From: Papaver somniferum
Taxonomy: Eukaryota; Streptophyta; Magnoliopsida; Ranunculales; Papaveraceae
Assembly: GCF_003573695.1 (NCBI RefSeq)
Contig: NC_039367.1
Coordinates: 156,251,085 to 156,315,084 of the forward strand
Reading direction: 5' to 3'
DNA length: 64,000 nt
Part shown: positions 53,860-64,000 of the stretch, one piece after another
Layout: each line of letters starts with the position of its first letter
Position numbering within the stretch: position 1 is the first letter of the stretch
The notes under the pieces: model-generated
Database searches by the model: none
Told to the model about the DNA's origin: nothing
What the model saw: only the letters and a program-made list of their open reading frames with translations
Made by a program: the position numbers and the translations under genes

Positions 53860-56800
53860 ATGGTTGAAACTTCAATACTTCATCAAATACACATCAACCA
53901 TCTGATCAGTGTCAAACTCAATCACAACAACTATCTCCTATGGGTGACACAATTCAAACCTCTTCTCAAAGGTTACAAATTACAAGTTTTTGTTGATGGT
54001 ACAATTGAAAAACCAGAAAAAACCATACCTGCTACTGAAGAAGGTGCACAACCAACTCCTAATCCTGCTTATGCAAAATATGAGGAACAAGACTAAATAC
54101 TCTTAGGGTGGATTCTTTCCTCTTTATCTGAAGGTGTATTAGGTCGAGTTGCAGGTCTCTCAACATCACAAGTTGTATGGGAAGCCCTTCAAAGGAGATA
54201 TGCACCAAAAACCAAAGCTCGTCAAATGAACCTGAAAAGACAACTACACAGTCTCCGCAAAGGTAACAGCTCAATGCAAGATTATTTCTCGAAAACTAAG
54301 CAACTTTTTGATGCACTTGCATCATTTGGAAAACCTCTCTCTGAAGAAGATATGCAGGAATCAATTCTAGCTGGACTAGATCAGGCTTATGACTCCATTG
54401 TCACAGCCTTAAGCACTGTCGACAAGATCGACATGGATACTTTTCAAGCTCATCTTCTTTCATTTGATCTCCGTCTTCAACAACAGTTAGCCTTATTGCA
54501 ACAACCGCTAGCCAATGTTGCTGCCTCATCAAACTCCAGACCATTTCAGAAGCAAGATCAAAGGAGATATCCAAACAATCGTCCACAAAATCAATCCAAC
54601 CGTCAGCCTAGAAACATGTATCAAGGTTAAGGTCCTTGTGAGATCTGCAAACGCAAGAATCATGATGCTCGATTCTGCTGGTTTCATAACAAAGTGGACA
54701 ACAACAACAAACAGCCAGCTGCATACTTGGCTCTCCCTGGTGGTCTTGCTGATAACAACTGGGTGACTGATACAGGTGCAACTCATCACCTGACTGCAAA
54801 TCTCAACAATTTCAACATTCGGCATGAGTACGATGGCACTGAACAAGTGCGCATAGGAAATGGTGAGGCCCTCCATATCGAAAATATTGGTAATGCTTTC
54901 TTTTCTCATAATAACAGATCCTTTCAGTTAAACAATATTCTCCATGTCCCTCAAATAAAGACCAACTTACTTTTGGTCTCTAAATTCTTCAAAGATAATA
55001 ACGTTTTCTTTGAATTCTATGCAACTTCTTTTGTTGTGAAGGAAATACAGTCGGGGACAACCCTGTTTCAAGGCAGACTTAAGAATGGGCTCTATGTCTT
55101 TGATGTTGTTCGAGAGATTCAACATACAACACCAGCTGCTCTACTATCCAATACAGTCCCTCTATGGCATCAAAGATTGGGTCACCCAATGCTTCGCACT
55201 GTTTTTAGGATGATTAAAAATATTTCCCTTCCTGTTTCAAATAAGAAGTTTGATTATTGTCACTCTTGTCATATGAGCAAGAGTCATAAACTTCCATTTC
55301 CTACTAGTAGTTCAATTATTGATGAACCGTTGAGTTTAATTGTTTCTGATTTATGGGTTTCACCACATGTTTCAAAAGATGGTTTTAGATACTATCTTCT
55401 TCTTCTATATGTTTACTCACACTATACTTGGATTTATCCACTAGTTAGAAAATCAGATGCCTTTCCCATCTTTATTCAATTCAAAAAGCTGATAGAAAAT
55501 CAAACAGATCATAAACTCAAGGTTTTTCAATCTGACAATGGTGGAGAGTTTAGGAAGTTTACTTATTTCCTTAATAATTCTGGTGTTATACATAAGTTTT
55601 CTTGTCCTCACACATCTGCTCAAAATGGCATTGCTGAAAGACGCATTAGACATATCACTGAGTCCGGATTAGCTCTCTTATTTCATGCCTCCATGCCAAA
55701 ATCATACTGGGTAGAAGCTTTCTCAACTGCATGGTATCTTATTAACAGACTACTTGCATCCCAACATGAAGCTAAATCTCCACTCCAACTCCTATACAAC
55801 AAAAAACCTGACTGCTCCTTTCTAAAGGTTTTTGGCTGTCTATGTTACCCATGCCTTCTCCCATATGTCTCTAATAAGCTTGAATCAAGATCATTACTGT
55901 GTGTATTCATTGGTTACAGTGGCGCGCATAAAGGATATCTATGTTTACATGTACCTACAGGAAGGTTGTATATCTCTCGACACGTCAAGTTCGTAGAAAC
56001 AAGCTTACCATTTGCTGTCAAGCAACAGGTATGTATCACTAAACCCATTTCCAGGCCATCCACAAAAATATTTGCATCACCCACTTTTTCAAATTCATCT
56101 CATGAGAATATTGTTTCTCAACCATCCTTTCTTCTGCCACATATTCTACCAATGTCGTCTGGTATGGATATTTTGCAGTCACCACCTCTATCTCCAAATA
56201 TGGATAATGTGCAGCCAACATTAAACACAGCAGCACCAGAATCTACTACAACAATCCCTTCTGCAGAGACAACCATTTCAGCAGCACCACAACCATATAT
56301 GTTGCAGTCGGCTCCATTAACTTCACCAGCTCCACCTGCACCACCTACACAGCATCATATGATCACTAGAGCTAGACATGGTATCAAAAAACCAGTCAAC
56401 AAGCTTTGTCTTACAGCAACAAAGTATCCACTTGCAGAGACATCACTCACCACTCCATCGTCTTATACAGAAGCATCGAAAAATCCACTATGGATACCTC
56501 CCATGGATGATGAGATTAATTATCATATTCGTAATGGTACGTGGATCCACGTACCACATGAAACATGGATGAATTTGATTGGCTCGAAATGGGTTTTTAA
56601 GGTTAAACAGAAAGCAAATGGTACAATTGACAGACCAAAAGCTCGACTAGTAGATAAAGGCTTCAATCAAAGATAAGGTTTTGATTATGATGAAACCTTC
56701 AGTCCTGTGATTAAACCAAGCACTATCAGACTTGTCTTGTCCATTGTTGTGGAAAATGGTTGATCCTTGCGACAACTAGATGTTCAGAATGCTTTCCTGC

Positions 56801-58032
56801 ATGGTGTTCTGATAGAAGATGTTTATATGAAGCAGCCAATTGGTTATATTCATCCTGACTTTCCAACTCACTTTTGCAAGTTGAACAAGTCAATCTACGG
56901 CCTCAAGCAAGCTCCACGCACTTGGTTTTCAAGGCTTAGAACGTACCTAGTTGAGCTGGGTTTCAAAGGATCTGTTGCAGACAATTCACTATTTATCAAG
57001 AAGAATTCAGATCGAGTAATTTATGTCTTAATATATGTTGATGACATTATGATCACAAGTTCCAATTCTTCTCTTATTACAAACCTAATATCTTGTCTGA
57101 ATTCTGTTTTTGCAATCAAAGATTTAGGTGACCTCAGCTACTTCTTGGGGATAGAAGTTATTAAGCAAAAAGATTCAGTTTTGTTGAGTCAACAAAAATA
57201 CATCACTGATCTGCTTAAACGGACCAAGATGGATGCTGCAAAACCAGTTGTTACTCCCTTGGCTGTGAACACTAAAATCAGCAGATTGGGTACACAAAGA
57301 TTTGATGATCCAACGCTTTATAGAAGTGTCTGTGGAGCATTGCAGTATCTACATCTCCCTCGGCATGATATTGCTGTTGCAGTAAACAAAGTGTGCCAGT
57401 TCATGCAAGACCCTTACATCGAGCATTGGGAGCTAATCAAACGCATACTCAGGTATCTCAAACACACAGTTCAACATGGTTTGGCTTTGCGAAAATCTTC
57501 AGATATCAGTCTTCATGTCTACTCTGACTCTGATTGGGCTGGAAGTATCGATGATCGCCGATCCACTAGTGGATACTGCATCTATATTGGAAATAATCTT
57601 GTATATTGGAGCGCAAGGAAACAGGATATTGTTTCCAAGTCGAGCACTGAAGCAGAATATAGAGGCATAGCCATAGAAACTTCTGAACTAATTTGTCTTC
57701 AATCTTTGCTAAAAGAACTTGGTGTTGAAGTAAGAGCTCCGTCAATCTGGTGTGACAATTTAGGAGCTAGATATCTCACTGTCAATCCAGTTTTTCATGC
57801 TCGTATGAAGCGCATAGAAATTGATTATCACTTTGTGCGTGAAAGAGTAGCAAACAAGCAGCTTCTGGTACGGTTCATCTCGACTAAAGAGCAAGTTGCT
57901 GACATCTTCACTAAGGGTTTGTCAGTACCAAGGTTTCTTTATCTCAGGAACAAGTTGAAGATTCAACAACTCATGTTCAACTTGAGGGAGGATGTTAAGG
58001 ATACATCTATCCTCACTCATTCAAAGCGGTAA
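53860..58032 (+). pseudogene. Copia gag-pol polyprotein with four in-frame stops
   Basis: One reading frame runs from ATG 53860 into the right LTR, with stops only at 54094, 54628, 56674 and 56761. In order: gag (ILSSLSEGVLGRVAGL, SMQDYFSKTKQLFD), zinc knuckle CEICKRKNHDARFC, protease WVTDTGATHHLT, integrase (WHQRLGHP, Asp in IVSDLWVSP, Asp in FQSDNGGEF, Glu in QNGIAERRIRH), reverse transcriptase (WVFKVKQKANGTI, RQLDVQNAFLHG, YVDDIMI) and RNase H (YSDSDWAGSIDDRRSTSGY, KSSTEAEYRGIA). No frameshift is needed. The element family is Copia because integrase precedes reverse transcriptase. It is inactive as it stands. Confidence 0.9.
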
Positions 58033-58220
58033 CTACAGTTGTATCCTTCTAAGCTATAGCTGTCATATTATGTCGACATTCTAATGTCTGTCAATCTTGT
58101 ATTTTTGGTATACAATCTTACACTATCTTCTGTAATAATAGCCGTATACGGCTCTTTATATTGAATGAGAATCCACAATATCAAGTGTGGAACATTTCAC
58201 CAAAACATCTTGTCCTAGCT
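57993..58220 (+). repeat. 3' LTR of the Copia element
   Basis: 228-bp partner of 53585-53812. The pol frame ends inside it at 58032. Confidence 0.9.
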
Positions 58221-58225
58221 ATAAC

Positions 58226-58640
58226 AAGGTCTAACAATAACCGTTACATATTCAACACCAAAAGGTGAATGCAGTCGTTCACAGTAATATTCTAGGCACC
58301 AAAATGGGCTATATCCATAATTTAGTTGAAGTTAGGAAGCATTATATAGTAATTGATGCTTCCCCATGGCTTTCTGCCAAAACCATCCCGCAACATCAAT
58401 GGGCATCAATGCAAATGGCTTGAGGGTGAATTAAGATCGAAGATTATTGATTTCCACAACTGAAACTAACCTGGGTTACAGGGTATTTGTGCAAGTAGGC
58501 AAGAGATCATGAAAATTTTATAAGAGTCCTAAACTTCCTTGGATTTTAATTTGTACAATCCACCTACATTGAAAGAGTCCCCCCTCTTTTCTGCGTTAAC
58601 GACGGATTTGTTTTCCTTGTTCTGATTGCCGGAACAATTT
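58226..58640. other. intergenic, no gene seen
   Basis: AT-rich sequence between the Copia element and the right inverted-repeat arm. No repeat partner or open frame of note. Confidence 0.4.
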
Positions 58641-59124
58641 GAACCAAAAATAATAGTCCCATAATGGAGAACACAATCTTGTAAATCGTGTATATAGTAA
58701 GTTAAATTTGCACTTTCAATCGCCAATCAGCTATGAGTTGTATGCCCATCCTACATAGCTCTACATGAGCTATCAGCTACCCCCGAAAGGAAAACTATAT
58801 ATTGGTTAAAGTTGCTAAATGTGTTTGTGTGCCCATCCTACATAGCTCTACGTGGGCTATCAGAAACAGAGAAACCAATTGATGATTAAATATCTATGAT
58901 CATAGAGTATGCGATGCTGATGCGTGTGTGGTGCAGGTGCAGCCGGGCCTCTACATTCATAGCTGATTGGTTTTTAGTTTTCGTTTATTATTTTTGCATT
59001 CTGGTCACTCACTAAGTATATCGGAGGTTGTTTTAATCGTAAGGAAGAAATAAAGGAGAACAGATGGAAGATTCAGCCAACTAAAATCATACCCAAATGC
59101 GGAGCTCTATAAGAAGGGAAGGAT
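58641..59124. repeat. inverted repeat B, right arm
   Basis: Reverse-complement partner of 52693-53212, about 5.4 kb away. It has an internal duplication around GCCCATCCTACATAGCTCTA (58743 and 58831). Confidence 0.85.
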
Positions 59125-59189
59125 ATAGTATCATGGGAGATAATGAATACAGCAGTCTCAAATAGCTGAATAACCAAAAAATAACAAAG

Positions 59190-59402
59190 CATATGTATTT
59201 CAGAACTTTTTTTATATATGTATATTGGGTTTGATATTTTGTCCATATAACACTGCTTCGAGTGGAATCCAAGTTAGCAAGATTTCGTTGAAGAGCTGTA
59301 AAAGTTGTATGATGAACTTTTAATATGCGAAGACAACTCACAACGAACTGCCCAAGACCGTGTATGTGCAATTTGTTGTTAGATGACTTGTGGCGTGATT
59401 GA
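59190..59402. repeat. direct repeat A, second copy
   Basis: Same orientation as 52205-52455, with GATTTCGTTGAAGAGCTG and GACTTGTGGCGTGATTGAC exact. It lies outside the right inverted arm, just as copy one lies outside the left arm. Confidence 0.75.
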
Positions 59403-59422
59403 CATCGGGTGATATTTTTACT

Positions 59423-59640
59423 GCTTTCAAGTATGAATAGATCAAGTCAGATGGCAAATTATGCGGTCAAAATTCAACGATCCAAAAAAAAAACTAAAGG
59501 CGAATACCATGGGTCTCTCTGGAGATTTTGCTCAAACTCTGATCTTACTTATATTACAGCTTTCAAGTATGAAACGATCAAGTCAGATGGTCAGATGGAA
59601 CATTATGCGGTCAAAATTCAGCTTCTCCGTCAGACCCTCC
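59423..59640. repeat. partial tandem duplication, period 136 bp
   Basis: GCTTTCAAGTATGAA..GATCAAGTCAGATGG and ATTATGCGGTCAAAATTCA occur at 59423 and again at 59559. Not part of the Gypsy LTR that starts at 59647. Confidence 0.75.
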
Positions 59641-59646
59641 AACCTA

Positions 59647-61093
59647 TGATAGACACATTTTTGTGTCTAATTTGTATCGATTCTATATATTGATAGTGCT
59701 CCTTTTTGGGCTTATTATGGTGTTTTATGCGTGTAGGTATTTTTGGCCAACAAACATTTTTGGAAAAATCGGCTCGAAAAGTTGCGCGGGGCTCCCCCGG
59801 AAGACACTTGCTCTTCGGACCCCTCAAATGGATAAGGGGTGACCAATTACTAAGGGGCATCCATTTCCAGGCAGCTGCTAAAGGGATACCAACATAGGAT
59901 AGGGAGAGGTCATCTTCTTCGTTTAAATTTAGAAAAAGGAGGGAAGAAATAACCTGCGAAGAACCAAACTTTCGATTGGATTTCGAAGATGTTTTAGTAA
60001 GATTCAATTACTGAAATTTGCTGGGCTGGACGTGATTCAACTAATAAGGCATGGTATGTGCGCTGGAATCAATCGAATTGGGATGGATAAGCCGGAAAAA
60101 GGAAACAAAGTTTGAGTTTTGCACGAAAACTTTGTGGAATTATTTTAGGAATTCCAGGGAGATTAAACGCGTGATATTATTTCCTAAGGTAGTATTCTAT
60201 CTAAGGAAGAGTTTAGGATGGTTTGGAAGTCTCAGAAACGATTAAGGAAGTCGGCAGAAGAGATTATTGCCGTGGCTTGCACCAAAAGAAAAAGAGAGAA
60301 TTAATCGCTATTTTTAGGTTTCTGAGTAGTATAAAAGGTGTGTTTAAGTCCCAGGGAAGGAAACGAAGTTATTGGAGCAGTCGTAGAGGATTTTGTAACA
60401 CTACAGAGGCGAATTGATCAAGTTGCAGGAAACCCGTATTTCTGCTGCTCCTGCTGAAGAACATCCGTTGCAACTAAGAACAGCGTCTCAAATTTGTAAC
60501 TCTGCTACAGTAACTTCTTTGTAACAGTCAGTCATTCGTTTTGCGACTCCAATACACCGTTGCAAATATTCAGAGTTATAGTTTTTCATCTTTTAATCAA
60601 CTTTTGAACAATAAACAAATATTTTGAGCAAGTGATTAATATGAGGAGCTAAACCCCATTGCTGAGGCGACGTAGGAAGCCATTTTCCCAATTATTATGT
60701 GGTAAATTCTATTTAATTTAATTTTTGTAATTCTTTTATGATTATTTGCACTGAACTGAAATCGAATATATGATTCTGATTAAGTGGTTGTGTTCTCAAT
60801 TGATGGGTCATGCTTAGGTTAAATCTTTTGATGGTCCATGCTTTCGATTTACAAGTATTGTTTTGAGAATCTACTTGTCTAGGCGAAAATATTAGAATCA
60901 CTTTAAAAGTAAAGAGTTGCATAAATATTGACTAGAAACATAAAAATTTGAGATTGGTGGAATCCAAAGTCTCAGTGATTTTTATAAACTTGAATACAAT
61001 TTCTTTTTAAGTTTTCTATTTTAATTTGAGTCTAAAATCGAGTCTACATAATCCGAGTTGAACGAACTTTACTACCACTTAAAAACAACATCA
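59647..61093 (+). repeat. putative 5' LTR of the Gypsy element
   Basis: Starts TGATAGACAC and ends ACATCA just before the primer-binding site. The first bases contain AGACACATTTTTGTGTCT, a small hairpin. Boundaries are inferred from TG..CA and the adjacent site, because the second LTR is outside the window. Short open frames within are not genes. Confidence 0.65.
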
Positions 61094-61098
61094 ATTTT

Positions 61099-61115
61099 TG
61101 GCGCCGCCGACGCGG
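61099..61115 (+). other. primer-binding site, tRNA-Asp-like
   Basis: TGGCGCCGCCGACGCGG lies five bases after the LTR end and resembles the TGGCGCCG-type site used by Athila/Tat elements. The later bases deviate from the usual version. Confidence 0.55.
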
Positions 61116-62171
61116 ATTTGTATTAGGTTTTAGATTTATTTTATTTCTTTTAGAATTTTTGTTCTCTTTTACGCCTTTGGTATTTTTTGATTCTTTTCAT
61201 ATTTTGAGCGAAGCTACAAGGAAAGAAAAAGTGTTATAAAAGGAAAGCATCGCCAAAGGAGGAAAGAAAAGAGGAATCCGAAAGGAGTGAAGAAGAAGAT
61301 TTTGTATATAGTTATTGTGGTTTATTTTTAGAAACTATAAATAGGGTTTTATTTTTTGTAATTTTTCTTTTTATTTTTGGTCACTTTTTGGACTTTATTT
61401 TTGGACTGGGACATTATTATTTTTAAACCCTACGGAAGGGTTGGTTTAAATAAAAACCGTGTGCAGAGAAGGACGGTGATTACGATATCGCCTCGGCCCC
61501 TCGGGTTCGTACATGACATAGGAGTCGTGGCCCGAGTCGACTTCAGCGGTTCTTCGCCCGTCTGGTATGGGAGGTAAGTTTTTCGAAACACCCGCGAATT
61601 CCCTGTCAGCGGGTTTACTGTATTCCTTCGTTTGCATATATGCTGAGGACTTGAAAACGGCTTCTTTAATTTCCTAGTAAAGGGCAAGGACTGGCCATAC
61701 AAGATAAGGGTTTGGATTTCATCACTGTTCTCTTCTTGCCTGCCTTAAGAAAATGAAACCAAACGCGAACCTAAGCCTAAAATTTTTACTAGAACGAGAC
61801 CGATAGGGTAACGAGCTGAATAGGAAAGTCGTTCGAAAAATATTGGTTACTCTTTTGAACATACTTCGAAGTTCATGATGGTTTCTGTGAGTTGAATGCG
61901 TGAATGCGCTGCCTTGTAACGGTGAGGCCTTGGGTATCAAAGATCCACTGAGCTTCCCTCGCCTCGATTCAACTTACTTTGACTCGGATTGATTCCATAG
62001 GGGTTTGCTCAGATTGTAACGAGTTCCTTTTCGAAAGAATAGAAGCTGGTCTAGAAACAATCTAAGTGGAACCATCATGCTTTTTGTTTGCTATAAAATT
62101 AGGTTTGATTTGGTTGAGTCAGCCTTGTTTTGTGATTGCATAGAATCCCAAATATCCCGATAGTGCCAGCA
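61116..62171. other. untranslated leader of the Gypsy element
   Basis: About 1 kb without a conserved open frame, normal for this group. Short frames on both strands (61377-61577, 61430-61702) overlap and carry no signature. Confidence 0.55.
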
Positions 62172-63420
62172 ATGGAAACTTTGAAATCTTTGTTGAACCC
62201 AACTAGGACTACTCGTCCTTCTTGTATCAGGTTAGCCGAAACTGAAACAAATTATGAACTTAGGCCTGGGACCTACAGATGCTCCCAATCTTTTTAGGGA
62301 AAGAAAATGAAAACCCATACTTCCATGTTAGGGATTTTGAGGAAATTTGTAGCACCCTAAAGATTAGAGACCATGATGATGATGCTTTGAAACTTAGGTT
62401 ATTTCCTTTTTCCCTGAAAGATAAAGCCAAATCGTGGCTATATAGTTTGGCTTCCGGTTCAATAGAAACATATGAACAACTTACATCTGCGTTTTTGAAC
62501 AAGTTTTTCCCTAGGCACAAAACATCGTCTATTAGGACGCAAATCTGCACATTTTCTCAACAGGAGGGAGAATCGTTATATAGGTATTTGGAAAGGTTCA
62601 ATGACTTATTAGTCCAATGTCCTCATCATGGTTTAGAAAAGGTTAGGCTAGTTCAAATCCTTTATGAGGGTTTAGATTATTCGACAACAACCATGGTTGA
62701 GTCTCTATGCACTGGTGGTTTTTAAAACCAAACTGTTGATGCGGCGATGGAATTTTTAAATGAAATCGCCGAAAAGACCCAGCAATGGGAATATTATAGG
62801 GAACCCAAGATAACAATTCTTCTAGTTAGAGGAAACATCAATATGGTAGAAGGAGGCTATGAATCAGATGCCAAAATTGCTGCTATAGAAAAAAGGTTAG
62901 AAGCTTTAGAATTGGGTCACACTAGTGGTAGAGTAGAGCCTTTTGGGGAATGCCAGAATAATAAAGAGCAAGCCAATGCTCTCAATAATAACACTAGGTT
63001 TGATAACCGTCGGAAGTTTGACCCATATTCAGAAACCTATAATCCTGGTTGGAAAAACCATCTGAACCTTTCATGCTCTAAGGACCAAGGTCAGTTTAGT
63101 AATTCTAATGTTCCCCCCAGGTTTTGGATATACTAAGAATACTTCAGGATCAACTCAGTTTCAGAATCAGTCTGATAAGAAAATCTTAAGTCTAGAGGAA
63201 ACTCTCACCTCGTTTATTCAAAATACTGAAAATATGCATCAATTGCTTTCACAAAGCATAAAAGCTAGTAATAGGATATGACAAGAACATAGTCAGGCCA
63301 TTTCAGAATTGAAAGACCAGGTTAGTCTGATCAATGAGTCTCTAAGAGAAAAAGGTAAGTTCCCTAGTCAACCGATACCCAACCCTAGAGGAGTTAATGA
63401 AGTAGGGTGCAAAACCATTT
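62172..63420 (+). pseudogene. Gypsy gag, decayed
   Basis: ATG 62172 opens METLKSLLNPTRTTRPSC; one base is missing near 62275 before MLPIFLGKENENPYFHV. The Retrotrans_gag core follows (KLRLFPFSLKDKAKSWLYSL, FLNKFFPRHKTSSIRTQI, ESLYRYLERFNDLLVQCPHH). TAA at 62723, a shift near 63115 at PPGFGYTKN, a TGA near 63279 and TAA at 63419 interrupt the rest. The coiled-coil-like stretch AKIAAIEKRLEALEL is near 62870. Gag would assemble the particle. No zinc knuckle was found. Confidence 0.8.
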
Positions 63421-63426
63421 AATCAA

Positions 63427-64000
63427 GTGAATTCTGTCACAAGTGGTAAAACAGTAGAGAATAAGGTAGTCATGCCTAATAGTGGACATACTGTAGATCC
63501 ACCTTCTAGTTCCCAAGATGAGCCCCAGAAGGAGCCACTAACTGAAAAAACCGATAAAATTTCTAGTGATGCCAATGTGGTTCCCGACAGGTCTCCTTTT
63601 GTACCCAAAGCCCCATATCCACAGTTGTTAGCTCCAACAAAGAGAGAGTCGACTTTCAACTAAATATTAGAGATATTTAAGAAGGTAAACATTAACATCC
63701 CTTTATTAGAAGCAATTAGGAAAATTCCTGCTTATTCCAAGTTCCTTAAGGACCTTTGTACACGAAAGCGTAAGCTTAATGTCCATAAGAAAGCCTTTTT
63801 AGCTGGTCAGGTAAGTTCAATCCTTCTGAACCAAACAACCCCTAAGTATAAAGACCCTGGATGCCCCACCATATCTTGTGTGATCGGTAATTATTCAGTA
63901 GATAAGGCATTGCTTGACTTAGGAGATAGTGTGAACTTACTCCCTTATCATGTATACAACCAGCTATGTCTTGGTAAGTTGAAACCGACTAAAATGACAT
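63427..64000 (+). pseudogene. Gypsy protease region, start of pol
   Basis: Spacer sequence (PFVPKAPYPQLLAPTKRES) leads, after TAA at 63661, into ILEIFKKVNINIPLLEAIRK, KYKDPGCPTISCVIGNYSVD and the aspartic protease site ALLDLGDSVNLLPYHVYNQL. Relatives have DLGAS; here the residue after Gly is Asp. The frame continues off the window. Confidence 0.75.

Larger units (their letters stand above)
53585..58220 (+). mobile_element. full-length Copia retrotransposon, four nonsense codons
   Basis: LTRs of 228 bp at 53585-53812 and 57993-58220 differ at about ten positions. ATAAC is duplicated at 53580-53584 and 58221-58225. TGGTATCGAGTC directly follows the left LTR (a weak initiator-Met primer site) and TTGAGGGAGGA precedes the right one. 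The LTR starts TG and ends CT, a non-standard end fixed by the duplication. Length and domain order are complete. Confidence 0.9.
59647..64000 (+). mobile_element. Gypsy retrotransposon, Athila/Tat-like, 5' half
   Basis: A putative 5' LTR (59647-61093), a GGCGCC-type primer-binding site, a 1-kb leader, gag and the start of the protease are in normal order. The PFSLKDKAKSWL gag block and a DLGxSVNLLP protease are typical of plant Gypsy families of the Athila/Tat group. The element continues past the window end, so its 3' LTR, pol core and target duplication cannot be seen. Several stops and shifts show decay. Confidence 0.8.

Noticed and set aside
54694..54760. Separate gene starting at 54694
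   Set aside because: The codon is GTG and the frame is continuous with gag upstream except for one TAA; it is part of one Copia polyprotein.
59706..60417. Short frames after 59.7 kb
   Set aside because: They lie in the putative Gypsy LTR and overlap on both strands without any domain signature.

Overview
This is nuclear DNA from a flowering plant, most likely a eudicot. It is AT-rich, the genes are interrupted by GT..AG introns, and families typical of plants are present: F-box proteins with an F-box-associated domain, a WSD1-type wax ester synthase, a FAR1-type DNA-binding domain, an RBP45-type RNA-binding protein, and Copia, Gypsy, LINE, CACTA, hAT and Mutator elements. The many near-identical F-box genes would fit Ranunculales/Papaveraceae, but that placement is a guess. 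I see no bacterial, organellar or CRISPR features.

Layout. 1-5.9 kb: a GDPDL exon fragment, a broken GNAT acetyltransferase gene, a 724-bp hAT element and F-box copy A. 5.9-16.7 kb: a 169-bp Mutator-type MITE, a 5.2-kb non-autonomous LTR element carrying only gag (minus strand), and a 4.2-kb CACTA element that carries a captured Mpv17/PMP22 exon. 17.3-34 kb: F-box copy B, a second GNAT relic, F-box copy C (split by a 2.4-kb LTR element with seemingly identical LTRs and a captured eIF3g segment), a 1.5-kb Mutator-type element, a FAR1-domain fragment, F-box copy D and a third GNAT relic. 34.7-45.8 kb: an RBP45-like pseudogene split by a defective Copia element, then F-box copy E split by a LINE whose 1206-residue ORF2 is intact. 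46.5-52.2 kb: two tandem WSD1-like genes, the first apparently intact (7 exons, 518 aa), the second broken by a small retroposon and a nonsense codon. 52.2-59.4 kb: an inverted repeat around a full-length but decayed Copia element. 59.6-64 kb: the 5' half of an Athila/Tat-like Gypsy element that runs off the window.

How it fits together. The host part is a locally repeated module of F-box gene, shared 3' flank, small minus-strand ORF and GNAT gene. All five F-box copies are broken, each by a different lesion (nonsense, frameshift, LTR element, LINE, truncation). The only host gene I regard as probably functional is the WSD1-like gene at 46557-48733; the LINE ORF2 also reads as intact. Most of the rest is transposon sequence, and target-site duplications allow base-level boundaries for ten elements. 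The most unusual objects are the gene-capturing elements: eIF3g in an LTR element and Mpv17 in a CACTA element.
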